From Streptomyces sedi (GTDB taxonomy: Bacteria > Actinomycetota > Actinomycetes > Streptomycetales > Streptomycetaceae): 64,000 bases of DNA. The notes under the pieces were generated by a model. It did no database searches, was not told where the DNA came from, and saw only the letters and a list, made by a program, of their open reading frames with translations. This document shows positions 1 through 9,448 of the stretch, in pieces; within the stretch, counting starts at the first letter, position 1, and each line of letters starts with the position of its first letter. The DNA lies in assembly GCF_006335015.1 (NCBI RefSeq), contig NZ_VDGT01000003.1:1-64000 (forward strand), written 5' to 3'. The position numbers and the translations under genes were made by a program.

Positions 1-381
1 GATGTGTCGTGTCCTCAGGTGGTAGCCGGCGGGGAAGGGGGCGCGGGGAACTGCGCGGGCAAGCGGGTGTTCGGTGAGGCCGACTACCCACCTTGCCGGT
101 GCGGGACGGTGGTCGTCCCCTGCTCCGTTACTGATGTGTCGTGTCCTCAGGTGGTAGCCGGCGGGGAAGGGGGCGCGGGGAACTGCGCGGGCAAGCGGGT
201 GTTCGGTGAGGCCGACTACCCACCTTGCCGGTGCGGGACGGTGGTCGTCCCCTGCTCCGCCGCTGGTGCGTCGTGTCCTCAGGCGGTAGCCGGCGGGGAG
301 GGGGCGCGGGGAACTGCGCGGGCAAGCGGGTGTTCGGCGAGGCCGACTACCCACCTTGCCGGTGCGGGACGGTGGTCGTCT
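1..381. repeat. Three tandem copies of a 132-bp repeat
   Basis: Nearly identical units begin at 1, 133 and 265, with a period of exactly 132 bp; the first may extend beyond the window and the third diverges after about 381. Each unit carries the segment GCGCGGGGAACTGCGCG, a hairpin-forming element common in Streptomyces intergenic DNA, and ends near a gtggtcgtc stretch. Open frames read through the block, but they look like repeat artefacts rather than a protein. The block lies downstream of the lysE-type gene, so a terminator role is possible. Confidence 0.85.
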
Positions 382-471
382 GGCTCCCGGCCCGGAGGCA
401 CCGCGTCCCCGGGCCGCCTGCCGGCCGCCGTGATGAGGCCCCGCCTCGCGGGGGCGTCGGGAACCGGCCGG

Positions 472-1119
472 CTAGGCCGGACGCGTGGGGCGGTTGTTGT
501 CCAGCGCGAGGTGCACCGCGAGGGCGCCGAGGACGCCGCCCATCACGTAGCGCTGGGCCGCGAGCCAGCCGGGGCGCCGGCCGAGGAAGGCCGCGATCGC
601 GCCCGCGGCGAGCACGAACATCCCGTTGACCGCCACCCCGACCAGCACCTGGACGCCGCCGAGCAGAAATCCCTGCGCCATCACGTGACCCGCCTCCGGG
701 TCCACGAACTGCGGGATCAGCGAGAGATACATCAGCGCGATCTTCGGGTTGAGCAGGCAGGTCAACAGACCCATGCCGAAGAGCCGCCGCGCCGACTCGG
801 GCGGCAGGTCGCGGCGGGTGAACGCCGAGGTCCCGCCCGGGCGCAGCGTCCGCCAGGCCAGCCAGCCCAGATAGCAGGCGCCGGCGAGCTTGACCGCGAG
901 GTAGAGGCCGGGGACGACGGCGAAGACGACCGAGAGGCCGAGGTTGGCCGCCGTCAGGTAGATGAGAAAGCCCAGCGCCACCCCGCTCAGCGACACCAGA
1001 CCCGCCGTCCGCCCCTGGGTGAGGGAGCGCGACACGAGGTAGATCATGTTCGGCCCCGGGGTCAGCACCATCCCGAGCGCGACGGCGGCGACACCGGCCA
1101 CGGCTCCTGTTGTGATCAT
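472..1119 (-). CDS. LysE/RhtB family amino-acid or metabolite exporter
   Basis: A 215-residue integral membrane protein with about six hydrophobic segments. The N-terminal motif LTPGPNMIYLVSRS, near residues 16-30, is the family signature, and NPKIALMYLSLIPQFV in the middle is also typical. LysE/RhtB proteins export amino acids or related small molecules by proton exchange; the substrate cannot be read from sequence. The start is the ATG at 1119, because the longer reading frame has a non-family, Arg-rich extension. It is divergent from the FAH-family gene at 1314, with about 190 bp between them for promoters. Confidence 0.88.
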   Translation of the reverse strand: MITTGAVAGVAAVALGMVLTPGPNMIYLVSRSLTQGRTAGLVSLSGVALGFLIYLTAANLGLSVVFAVVPGLYLAVKLAGACYLGWLAWRTLRPGGTSAFTRRDLPPESARRLFGMGLLTCLLNPKIALMYLSLIPQFVDPEAGHVMAQGFLLGGVQVLVGVAVNGMFVLAAGAIAAFLGRRPGWLAAQRYVMGGVLGALAVHLALDNNRPTRPA

Positions 1120-1313
1120 GTGCTCAGAATCACCGACGAGCGGCTCAAAGCACCAGTGAAACCTTCTGTCGCCGACGTTCAAGCGCTGCTTAACTGCGGT
1201 CGAGGTGTCTGGCGACCGCCCTCCCGGGGAAGGTGAGCCGGGAGCCCGAGGGCACACCCGCACCGGGCGCCGAGCACGCAGCACCGAGCACGAAAGCCAG
1301 GGGAATCCACGCC

Positions 1314-2633
<1,320 letters not shown>

Positions 2634-2763
2634 CGCCCCGGGGCGGAGCGAGGCCGGGCGCCGTCATGACCTCCGAGGTCATCGACGTGGCGGCGCCCGC
2701 CGCACAGGATGGAGCCGTACCCGGGAGCGCCCCGGAGAACCGCACCACCACGGAGGCTCCGCC

Positions 2764-3117
2764 ATGACCGCCTACGCGATCGCCCATCTGCTCTCCGGCG
2801 AGCAGCACCCCGAGGTCGCCGAGTACATCGAGCGCGTTCAGGGCACCATGAAGCCCTTCGGCGGACGCTTTCTCGTCCACAACGCCCAGCACGAGACCGT
2901 CGAGGGCGTCTGGAACGGCGATGTGGTGATGATCGGCTTCCCCGACATGGAAGCCGCCCGCGCCTGGTACGCCTCCGACGCCTACCGGGAGATCCTGCCG
3001 CTGCGCACCGACCACCTCGGCGGCAACGTGATCCTCGTCCCCGGCGTCCCCGAGGGCTACGACGCCGCCCCCGCCGCCGCGAAGCTCCGCGCCGCGCTGG
3101 CTGCCGAGTCCTCCTGA
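2764..3117 (+). CDS. DUF1330 domain protein
   Basis: A 117-residue protein with the compact alpha/beta ferredoxin-like pattern of DUF1330. AYAIAHL at the start, GGRFLVHNAQHETVEG in the middle and FPDMEAARAWYASDAYRE are the conserved elements. Family members form small dimers similar to dimeric alpha/beta-barrel monooxygenases; no reaction has been settled for them. GGAGGCTCCGCC lies just before the ATG. The gene follows the FAH-family gene on the same strand with a 130-bp gap, so co-transcription is possible but not shown. Confidence 0.85.
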   Translation: MTAYAIAHLLSGEQHPEVAEYIERVQGTMKPFGGRFLVHNAQHETVEGVWNGDVVMIGFPDMEAARAWYASDAYREILPLRTDHLGGNVILVPGVPEGYDAAPAAAKLRAALAAESS

Positions 3118-3303
3118 GCGCGGCCGGCCACGGCCGCCCGACCGCCGGCCAGGGCTTCACGTTGGGTCCTCGACGGGGGAGCGCCCGTCCGCCCGTCATC
3201 CCGCCGGGACGGTGAGTGTCAGGCGAGCCTCCGCCGAAATCGGCCGGCGGGCCAGAAAGGTGGCGCCTCGTCAGCACTTCCCCACAGACGGGCGAACCTC
3301 TCG

Positions 3304-4899
3304 ATGGAACTCACGCGACGTCGTCTCCTCGGTCTGGCCGGCGCATCCCTGGGCGGAATCGCCCTGCACGGCGCGGGTTTCAGCGCCGGCTCCGCCTGGG
3401 CGGCACCCCGGTTCGCCGGCGACCCGTTCGCCTTCGGCGTCGCCTCCGGCGACCCGCTGCCGGACGGCGTCGTGCTGTGGACCCGCCTCGCCCCCGACCC
3501 CCTCGCGCTGGACGGCAGGGGCGGGATGCCGGAACGCGTGGTGACCGTCGACTGGGAGGTCGCCGAGGACGAACGGTTCACGCGGGGCGTGCGCCGGGGC
3601 GCGGAGCAGGCGACTCCCGAACTCGCGCACTCCGTCCACGCCGAGGTCTCCGGACTCGACGCGGGACGCGAGTACTTCTACCGCTTCCGCGCCGGCGCCG
3701 ACATCAGCCCCGTCGGCCGCACCCGCACCGCCCCCAGCGACCCCGCCCGCCTCAGGTTCGCGTTCGCCTCCTGCCAGTGCTGGTACGAGGGCTTCTACAC
3801 CGCCTACCGCCACATGGCGGACGAGGACCTGGACCTGGTGCTGCACCTGGGCGACTACCTCTACGAGTACGGCGTCGGCGAGAACGGCGGCGTGCGCGGC
3901 CTGGCGCTGGACGCCTCGTTCCAACGCGAGACGCTCAGCCTGGTCGACTACCGCAACCGCCACGCCCTCACCCGGCTCGACACCGATCTCCAGGCCGCGC
4001 ACCAGGCGTTCCCCTGGGTGTTGAGCTGGGACGACCACGAGGTCGAGAACAACTGGGCGGGGGACTTCGCCCAGTTGGACACCGACGGCTACCCCGACCA
4101 GGACCCGGAGGCGTGGCGCGCCCGCAAGGCCGCCGCGTTCCAGGCGTACTACGAGCACCTGCCGCTGCGGCTGCCGCAGCGCCCCCGGGGCGCGGAGGCC
4201 CGGATGTACCGGAGGCTCGCCTTCGGCCCGCTGCTGGACCTGCATGTCCTGGACACCCGCTCGCACCGCGACGACCAGGTCTGCGGCGACGGCACCAAGT
4301 CCGGCTGCGACGTGGAGCGTTCGGCGCCGGGTCGGCAGATGCTCGGGGAGGAGCAGGAACGGTGGCTGCTGGACGGCGCCGGCGGTTCGGGCGCGGTCTG
4401 GAACGTGCTCGCCAACCAGACCCTCATCGCCCAGGTCGACCAGAACCCCGACCCCGCGGTCCACACCTCCGGGCTCGACATGTGGGACGGCTATGTCGAC
4501 GCCCGTGACCGGCTCCTTCGCGGGCTGCGCGACCGGAACGTGGCCAACCCGGTGGTGGTCACCGGCGACATCCACCGCGCCGTGGTCGCCGACCTGACGC
4601 TGGACTTCGCGGACGCCGACGCTCCGGTGGTGGCCACGGAGTTCGCCGGCAGCTCGATCAGCTCGGGCAAGGACGGCTCGCCGACCGACGAGGTCGGCGC
4701 CGCCTGGATGGCGCCCGGGGTCAACCCGCATCTGAAGTGGCACAGCTCGCAGCGGGGTTACACCGTCGTCGAGGCCGACTCCGAGGCGATGACGGCCAGT
4801 TACCGGGTCACCCCGGTGGTCACCGTCCCCGGCTCAGGGATCTCGACCGTGGCCACCTTCCACGTGGAGGCCGGCCGCCCGGGTGCGCAGCCCGCCTGA
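3304..4899 (+). CDS. phoD: Secreted alkaline phosphatase/phosphodiesterase, PhoD family
   Basis: A 531-residue protein with an N-terminal twin-arginine signal (TRRRLLGLAGAS) followed by an Ala-rich hydrophobic stretch, so it should be exported folded by Tat. The PhoD metallophosphatase core is clear: HLGDYLYEYG and WDDHEVENNW carry metal ligands, and TGDIHRAVVADL holds the later His pair. PhoD enzymes hydrolyse phosphomonoesters and phosphodiesters outside the cell with Fe/Ca cofactors and are usually phosphate-regulated. I did not identify a clear PHO box in the short upstream region. Length and domain order are typical. Streptomyces often has several PhoD paralogues, so the symbol is only a family assignment. 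Confidence 0.9.
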   Translation: MELTRRRLLGLAGASLGGIALHGAGFSAGSAWAAPRFAGDPFAFGVASGDPLPDGVVLWTRLAPDPLALDGRGGMPERVVTVDWEVAEDERFTRGVRRGAEQATPELAHSVHAEVSGLDAGREYFYRFRAGADISPVGRTRTAPSDPARLRFAFASCQCWYEGFYTAYRHMADEDLDLVLHLGDYLYEYGVGENGGVRGLALDASFQRETLSLVDYRNRHALTRLDTDLQAAHQAFPWVLSWDDHEVENNWAGDFAQLDTDGYPDQDPEAWRARKAAAFQAYYEHLPLRLPQRPRGAEARMYRRLAFGPLLDLHVLDTRSHRDDQVCGDGTKSGCDVERSAPGRQMLGEEQERWLLDGAGGSGAVWNVLANQTLIAQVDQNPDPAVHTSGLDMWDGYVDARDRLLRGLRDRNVANPVVVTGDIHRAVVADLTLDFADADAPVVATEFAGSSISSGKDGSPTDEVGAAWMAPGVNPHLKWHSSQRGYTVVEADSEAMTASYRVTPVVTVPGSGISTVATFHVEAGRPGAQPA

Positions 4900-5025
4900 G
4901 CGGGGGCGTCGCCGCCCGCTGGGAGCGGAAAACGATTGCTCGCTGTCGAAGTCGTTCGCGAACGTGTCGAACGTTGTCGCTTCGGTTTCGGTGACATGTC
5001 CATGGGTAACGCCCAGGTCAACCGA

Positions 5026-5039
5026 TGGGAGCGCTCCCG
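5026..5039. promoter_or_regulatory. CebR-like operator upstream of the LPMO gene
   Basis: The sequence TGGGAGCGCTCCCG matches the 14-bp CebR palindrome TGGGAGCGCTCCCA at 13 of 14 positions. It lies 47 bp before the LPMO start codon. CebR is the LacI-family repressor of cellulose and cello-oligosaccharide use in Streptomyces and is released by cellobiose or cellotriose. The site therefore predicts induction of the LPMO by cellulose breakdown products. Confidence 0.75.
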
Positions 5040-5085
5040 CACTCCCTCGCGCACCCCCCCCACGACGGAAGGTGGCGACCAGAGG

Positions 5086-5772
5086 ATGAACCGAGAACGA
5101 GGCGGCGGCGCCGGAGCCCGGACCGGGCGACGTTGGGCGGCGCGCGTGGTGGGCATGGTCTCGGCCGTGGCGATGCTGCTGCTGGTCCCCTGGGCCGGCG
5201 GCGCCTCGGCGCACGGCTCGGTGATCGACCCGCCCTCGCGCAACTACGGCTGTTGGGACCGCTGGGGCGACGACTTCCAGAACCCGGCCATGGAGCAGGA
5301 GGACCCGATGTGCTGGGCGGCCTGGCAGGCCGACACCAACGCGATGTGGAACTGGAACGGCCTCTACCGCGAGGGCGTCGCCGGCGACCACCAGGGCGCC
5401 ATCCCCGACGGCCAGCTGTGCAGCGCCGGCCTGACCGGCGACGGCCGCTACGCCGCGATGGACACCCCGGGTGACTGGAAGACGACCGACGTCGGTACGG
5501 ACTTCACCGTCGACCTCCACGACCAGGCGCTGCACGGCGCCGACTACATGCTGGTCTACGTCACGGAGCAGGGCTTCGACCCGACCACCGAGGCGCTGGG
5601 CTGGGGCGACCTCGAACTGGTCGCCGAGACCGACCGCCTGGAGCCCAACTCCCACATGCTGGTCGACGTCTCGGCGCCGGGCCGCAGCGGCCACCACCTC
5701 GTGTACACGATCTGGCAGGCGTCGCACTCCGACCAGTCGTACTACATCTGCAGCGACGTGAACTTCGGCTGA
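5086..5772 (+). CDS. Secreted lytic polysaccharide monooxygenase, AA10 family
   Basis: A 228-residue protein with a signal peptide of about 42 residues (Arg-rich n-region, then VSAVAMLLLVPWAGG). Cleavage after ASA exposes HGSVIDPPSRNYGCW. The new N-terminal His is the first ligand of the copper histidine brace, as AA10 enzymes require. The rest is a single catalytic domain without a carbohydrate-binding module; it ends near YYICSDVNFG, typical of AA10. It oxidatively cleaves chitin or cellulose outside the cell. The CebR-like box upstream argues for cellulose as inducer and perhaps substrate. The ATG at 5086 is chosen because it begins directly at the signal peptide. Confidence 0.93.
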   Translation: MNRERGGGAGARTGRRWAARVVGMVSAVAMLLLVPWAGGASAHGSVIDPPSRNYGCWDRWGDDFQNPAMEQEDPMCWAAWQADTNAMWNWNGLYREGVAGDHQGAIPDGQLCSAGLTGDGRYAAMDTPGDWKTTDVGTDFTVDLHDQALHGADYMLVYVTEQGFDPTTEALGWGDLELVAETDRLEPNSHMLVDVSAPGRSGHHLVYTIWQASHSDQSYYICSDVNFG

Positions 5773-5804
5773 CCCCGTTCCGTTCCGTTCGCGCGCCCAT
5801 CCAC

Positions 5805-5848
5805 CCCGTCGCCTCGTCGGCCCGCCCCGGGTCCGGCGGGGCGACGGG
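5805..5848. terminator. Hairpin between the convergent LPMO and VOC genes
   Basis: Nine-base arms cccgtcgcc (5805-5813) and ggcgacggg (5840-5848) can pair in the gap between two genes that face each other. No T-tract follows, as is common in Streptomyces. It probably terminates in both directions. Confidence 0.5.
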
Positions 5849-5901
5849 TCCTTTCGGCGTGCTCCCGTGCCCCGTGCTTCCGTGCTCCCGTGCGCCCGTG
5901 C

Positions 5902-6312
5902 TCAGGGGCGGTACTGGGCGGCGAACTCGCCGGTGGGCGGGATCGGCGTGATGACGTCGATCAGCACGCCGTTCGGGTCGGCCACGATGAAGTGCCGCTG
6001 CCCGAACTCCTCGCTGCGCAGCGGCAGAACGGCCGGCAGCCCGGCGCCGACCACCAGTCGCTCCCACTCCGCGTCCACATCCTCGACCTCCATGTTCAGT
6101 AGCAGGCCGCGTGCGGTGGCGCGGTAGTCGGCGGGGAGCGTGGGGTGGGAGGGGTCCAGCAGCGCCAACTCGTGGCCGCCGTCCGGGTGGCGCAGGCTGA
6201 CGTACCAGTCCGCGTCGAAGGTCGTCTCAAAGCCGAACAGCCCGGTGTAGAAGTCCCGGGACTCGGCGGGTCGTTCCGTGCAGATCACGGCGTAAAGGCT
6301 GGTCAGGCCCAT
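5902..6312 (-). CDS. VOC (glyoxalase/bleomycin-resistance fold) protein
   Basis: A 136-residue single-domain protein with two beta-alpha-beta-beta-beta units. [20 protein letters not shown] opens the first and [18 protein letters not shown] closes the second. VOC proteins bind metals, or sequester or modify small electrophiles and drugs; this one's ligand is unknown. The ATG at 6312 has GAGAGGGG as ribosome binding site, and the longer frame reads through the operator. It is divergent from the TetR gene at 6412, and the shared operator between them suggests that the TetR protein represses it. Confidence 0.85.
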   Translation of the reverse strand: MGLTSLYAVICTERPAESRDFYTGLFGFETTFDADWYVSLRHPDGGHELALLDPSHPTLPADYRATARGLLLNMEVEDVDAEWERLVVGAGLPAVLPLRSEEFGQRHFIVADPNGVLIDVITPIPPTGEFAAQYRP

Positions 6313-6331
6313 GAGGCAACCCCTCTCGATG

Positions 6332-6354
6332 TTGACATACCGTCGGTATGTCAA
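6332..6354. promoter_or_regulatory. Perfect TetR-type operator (11-1-11 palindrome)
   Basis: Arms TTGACATACCG and CGGTATGTCAA flank a single central base. The site lies 20 bp before the VOC start codon and upstream of the divergent TetR gene. Palindromes of this shape are typical operators of TetR-family repressors. Confidence 0.8.
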
Positions 6355-6372
6355 GTGGTGTCGGGAGCGTAT

Positions 6373-6395
6373 TCGGCGTACCGTCGGTATGTCAA
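6373..6395. promoter_or_regulatory. Second, half-degenerate copy of the TetR operator
   Basis: The right arm CGGTATGTCAA and the core TACCGTCGGTA are kept, while the left arm is altered. Its centre is 41 bp (about four helical turns) from that of the first copy. It overlaps the expected promoter of the TetR gene, which suggests autoregulation and perhaps cooperative binding. Confidence 0.7.
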
Positions 6396-6411
6396 AGGGG
6401 AGGGGAGAGCG

Positions 6412-7038
6412 ATGGCGCGGTCAGACGCGGGTGCGGGCGCGGGTGCGGGCGTCAGGGAACGGCAGCGGGAGCAGACGAGGCGGGCGCTGCTGCGCGAGGG
6501 CAGAACGCTGTTCGCCGGGCGCGGCTACGCGGACGTCGGCCTCGCGGAGCTGGTGGCCGCGGCCGGGGTGACCAAGGGGGCGCTGTACCATCACTTCCCC
6601 GGCGGCAAGACCGACCTCTTCCGGGCGGTGCTCGACGAGGTACAGCAGGAGGTGGGCGCACGGGTCGCCTCGGCGGCCGACGCCCACGACGACGAGTGGT
6701 CCCGACTGACGGTGGGCTGCCGGGAGTTCCTCGCCGCCGCCACCGCGCCGGGGATCGACCGGATCATGCTCGTCGACGGGCCGGCGGTGCTGGGCTGGAA
6801 CGCCTGGCGGGCGATGGACGAGGCGGCGTCGGCGCGGCATCTGGAGGAGTCGCTGGCCGCGCTGGTCGAGGAGGGAACGCTGGCACCGCAGCCCGTGCCG
6901 CCGCTGGCCCATCTGCTGTCGGGCGCGATGAACGAGGCGGCGCTGTGGCTCGCCTCCTCCGGCGAGGGCCCGGAGGCGCTGGAGGACACGACCGCGGCGC
7001 TGCTGCGCATGCTGGACGGGGTGCGGGCACACGGGTAG
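6412..7038 (+). CDS. TetR/AcrR family transcriptional repressor
   Basis: A 208-residue protein. The N-terminal helix-turn-helix (about residues 18-65) reads [15 protein letters not shown] then [18 protein letters not shown], the classic TetR recognition helix with YHHF. The C-terminal ligand-binding domain resembles TetR_C of the YcdC/LmrA type ([19 protein letters not shown]). GGGGAGGGGAGAGC precedes the ATG. It is divergent from the VOC gene and separated from it by two operator copies, so it probably represses both itself and the VOC gene until an unknown ligand binds. Confidence 0.92.
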   Translation: MARSDAGAGAGAGVRERQREQTRRALLREGRTLFAGRGYADVGLAELVAAAGVTKGALYHHFPGGKTDLFRAVLDEVQQEVGARVASAADAHDDEWSRLTVGCREFLAAATAPGIDRIMLVDGPAVLGWNAWRAMDEAASARHLEESLAALVEEGTLAPQPVPPLAHLLSGAMNEAALWLASSGEGPEALEDTTAALLRMLDGVRAHG

Positions 7039-7146
7039 CCGCTGGCGGCGGGTGGGTGGTCGGTGCGGCCCGGGCGGCCAGCCCTTTCGCGAGGGGCGGA
7101 ACGTCGGGTGGGGTCGTGGGGCGGGTCCCGCTCCTAGTCTGGGACG

Positions 7147-7608
7147 GTGAGCAGCAGCCGAGCACCCGAGCCGATCCGTGCCGACGACCGCCGCGTACGA
7201 CTGCGCCCGGTGCCGAACGAGCCCCGAGGGCCTCGAAGGACCGACGGGCCGCCCGTCCGCGAGCCGCTGTGGCGGGACCTCGTGGGCGACGTGCTGCGGC
7301 GCGAACGTCTCGCGCGCGGGCGGACGTTGAAGGACGTGGCGGACGCGGCGCGGATCTCGATGCCGTATCTCTCCGAGGTGGAGCGCGGACGCAAGGAGGC
7401 TTCGTCCGAGGTGCTGGCGGCGGCTGCCCGGGCGTTGGGCCTGGACCTCGCCGACCTGCTGGCGCTGGCGCAGCACCGGCTGGCCGGCGAACGGCCGGCC
7501 GCGGAGCGGCCGTCCGACGGCCGCGCCACCTCGCTGGCGGCCGTGCGCCGTGCGGCGCACGGCCGTGCGCCGCACGGGGACGGCGGGGCGTTGCTGCTCG
7601 CCGCGTAA
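7147..7608 (+). CDS. popR: PopR-like XRE regulator of the clpP3-clpP4 operon
   Basis: A 153-residue protein with a central helix-turn-helix (about residues 50-105: [27 protein letters not shown] in two overlapping pieces). It sits tail-to-tail with the clpP3/clpP4-like operon. In S. lividans, PopR activates that operon and is itself degraded by ClpP1/ClpP2 through its last two alanines. This protein ends LLLAA, the same ssrA-like tail, which supports the assignment. The GTG at 7147 gives an Arg-rich, probably disordered N-terminus; a start nearer the HTH is possible. When ClpP1/P2 activity drops, PopR would accumulate and turn on the backup protease. Confidence 0.82.
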   Translation: MSSSRAPEPIRADDRRVRLRPVPNEPRGPRRTDGPPVREPLWRDLVGDVLRRERLARGRTLKDVADAARISMPYLSEVERGRKEASSEVLAAAARALGLDLADLLALAQHRLAGERPAAERPSDGRATSLAAVRRAAHGRAPHGDGGALLLAA

Positions 7609-8011
7609 CCCCTCCGGGGGGTGCGGGTGACCACGCGCCGTCGTTGTGGCGGGCCTTTTGTCGTCTGCTGCCTGGTGGTGGGTTGCTCGCGCAGTTCCCC
7701 GCGCCCCTGCACTGCCGTGGGCGGCTTGTTTGGGGGCGCGGGGAACGGCGCGGTGCATGTGTGGCGGGGGTTGGTCGACTACGGAGCTTGGTGGGTGGGT
7801 GGGTTGTCGGCGTGAGCCCGGTGGTGGGTTGCTCGCGCAGTTCCTCGCGCCCCTTGTGGGGGTGGGCGTTCGCCGTGAGGTGCGGGTTTCTTTGTCGGTG
7901 GGGTCGGGCCCCGTCAGGGGCGCGGGGAACTGCGCGGTGCATGGGTGGCGGGCCGCACGTGACTGTGGTCCGCACCGGTGAGGTGGGTTGCCGCGCAGCG
8001 GTCCCGTGGGG
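7609..8011. repeat. Two long inverted-repeat hairpins between convergent popR and clpP4
   Basis: No gene was found in these 400 bp. Two cassettes share the element GCGCAGTTCCCCGCGCCCC and its reverse complement. Cassette 1 has arms 7689-7707 and 7733-7751; cassette 2 has arms 7835-7853 and 7917-7935. Each 19-base arm pair has one mismatch. The same element recurs in the 132-bp repeats at the start of the window. Their position between two 3' ends suggests bidirectional terminators of a dispersed Streptomyces repeat family. Confidence 0.75.
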
Positions 8012-8602
8012 TCAGCGTGAGCGCAGGACGTGGTCGGCGAGGCCGTAGGAGACGGCCTCCTCGGCCGTGTAGACCTTGTCGCGGTCCATGTCGGCGCGGA
8101 GGGACTCCACGTCGTGGCCGGTGTGGCGGGACAGGACCTCCTCGACCTGGCGCCGGATGCGGAGCATCTCCTTCGCCTGGATGGCGAGGTCAGCGACCGT
8201 TCCCCGTTGCCCGCCGCTGGCCGGCTGGCCGAGGAGGACCCGCGCGTGTTCCAGCACCGCGCGCCGGCCGGGCGCCCCGGCCGCCAGCAGCACTGCCGCC
8301 GTCGAGCCGGCCTGGCCGACGCAGTAGGTCGCGATCGGCGCGTTGACGAACGACATGGTGTCGTAGATCGCCATCAGCGCGGTGGGCGATCCGCCGGGGG
8401 AGTTGAGGTAGATCGAGATCTCCCGCTCCGGGGCGGAGGACTCCAGGTGGAGAAGTTGCGCGATGACCACGTTGGCCACCCCGTCGTCGATCTCCGTGCC
8501 GAGGAAGATGACCCGGTCGGAGAGCAGTCGGCTGTAGACGTCGTAGGCGCGTTCCCCGTTGGGGGTGCGTTCGACCACGGTGGGAATCGTGTACTGGCCC
8601 AT
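8012..8602 (-). CDS. clpP4: ClpP4-like protease subunit lacking the catalytic histidine
   Basis: A 196-residue ClpP-fold protein, second gene of the operon. The nucleophile region [17 protein letters not shown] keeps Ser100 and the [12 protein letters not shown] region keeps the Asp (about 175). The usual IHQP or MHQP segment reads LLGQP, so the catalytic His is Gly125 (codon GGC). The subunit should not hydrolyse peptides alone; it could act as a structural ring in a mixed ClpP3/ClpP4 complex. The [14 protein letters not shown]-terminus is typical of ClpP. The start lies one base beyond the clpP3 stop codon, so translation is probably coupled. Calling it clpP4 rests on gene order. Confidence 0.88.
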   Translation of the reverse strand: MGQYTIPTVVERTPNGERAYDVYSRLLSDRVIFLGTEIDDGVANVVIAQLLHLESSAPEREISIYLNSPGGSPTALMAIYDTMSFVNAPIATYCVGQAGSTAAVLLAAGAPGRRAVLEHARVLLGQPASGGQRGTVADLAIQAKEMLRIRRQVEEVLSRHTGHDVESLRADMDRDKVYTAEEAVSYGLADHVLRSR

Positions 8603-8603
8603 C

Positions 8604-9230
8604 TCAGAACCCCGTCCTGCGCTGCGAGTCCGGCCGGATGTCGGCCAGCGAGGCCACCACCCGGTCGACCATCCCGTACTCCCTGGCCTCCTCGGCCGTG
8701 AACCAGCGGTCGCGGTCGCCGTCCCTGGCGATCGTCTCCTCGCTCTGGCCGGTGTGTTCGGCGGTGATCCGTTCGATCGTCCGCTTGGTGTGCTCCAGGT
8801 TCTCCGCCTGGATCGCGATGTCGGCCGTGGCGCCGCCGATGCCGGCGGACGGCTGGTGCATCATCACCCGCGCGTTCGGCAGCGCGTAGCGCTTGCCGCG
8901 CGCCCCCACGGTGAGCAGGAACTGGCCCATGCTGCCGGCCATTCCCAGGGCCAACGTGGCCACGTCGTTGGGGATGAGCCGCATCGTGTCGTAGATCGCC
9001 AGCCCGGCGGAGACCGAGCCTCCGGGGCTGTTGATGAAGAGCCTGATGTCGTTGCGCGGGTCCTCGGCGGACAGCAGCAGCAGCTGTGCGCAGACCCGGT
9101 TGGCCGAGACCTCGTCGACCTGCGTCCCGAGGAACACGACGCGCTGCGTCAGCAGCCGTGCGTTCAGGTCGTCGTCGAACCGCGTCGCCTGGGTCTCGCC
9201 CTCGGACGCGGTGACCGGTGCGGTCGTCAC
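8604..9230 (-). CDS. clpP3: ATP-dependent Clp protease proteolytic subunit, ClpP3-like
   Basis: A 208-residue serine protease subunit with the full triad: Ser100 in GMAGSMGQF, His125 in VMMHQPSAG and the Asp in [13 protein letters not shown]. It forms barrel-shaped rings that degrade unfolded proteins delivered by Clp ATPases. The GTG at 9230 is set by GAGGAGG eight bases upstream; the longer frame runs through intergenic DNA. It is the first gene of the clpP3-clpP4 pair, whose expression in Streptomyces depends on PopR, encoded convergently at 7147. Two palindromes upstream (9298-9357) are candidate control sites. Confidence 0.92.
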   Translation of the reverse strand: MTTAPVTASEGETQATRFDDDLNARLLTQRVVFLGTQVDEVSANRVCAQLLLLSAEDPRNDIRLFINSPGGSVSAGLAIYDTMRLIPNDVATLALGMAGSMGQFLLTVGARGKRYALPNARVMMHQPSAGIGGATADIAIQAENLEHTKRTIERITAEHTGQSEETIARDGDRDRWFTAEEAREYGMVDRVVASLADIRPDSQRRTGF

Positions 9231-9297
9231 ACGGAACCTCCTCTTCCTCCGCTTCCCGCGACGCCGGCCGTCCCGCCGGCGTCGCCCTCGGGACCCA

Positions 9298-9357
9298 CCT
9301 TCCGCGGCGGCACCCCGCCGCGGAAGGAATCTCGGCCCGCGGCAGATCTGCCACGGG
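9298..9357. promoter_or_regulatory. Two palindromes upstream of clpP3 (candidate PopR sites)
   Basis: The first has perfect 13-base arms, CCTTCCGCGGCGG and its complement (9298-9310 and 9315-9327), around a 4-base centre. The second (9336-9357) is a near-perfect palindrome centred on GGCAGATCTGCC. Both lie 70-130 bp before the clpP3 start, in the gap after the upstream msrA. Binding by PopR is inferred from position only; the first could also be a hairpin terminator for msrA transcripts. Confidence 0.5.
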
Positions 9358-9448
9358 CAGAGCGGCCGGCGCGTGGGAGACGCGAGAGCCCCCGGCGGCC
9401 GGGTGGGGCCGGGCGGGGGCTCGGGGCGAGAAGAGGAACGGGGCCGGT

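Noticed and set aside
7689..7935. CRISPR-like repeats
   Set aside because: Repeats are inverted pairs with variable spacing, not direct repeats with uniform spacers, and no cas genes are present.
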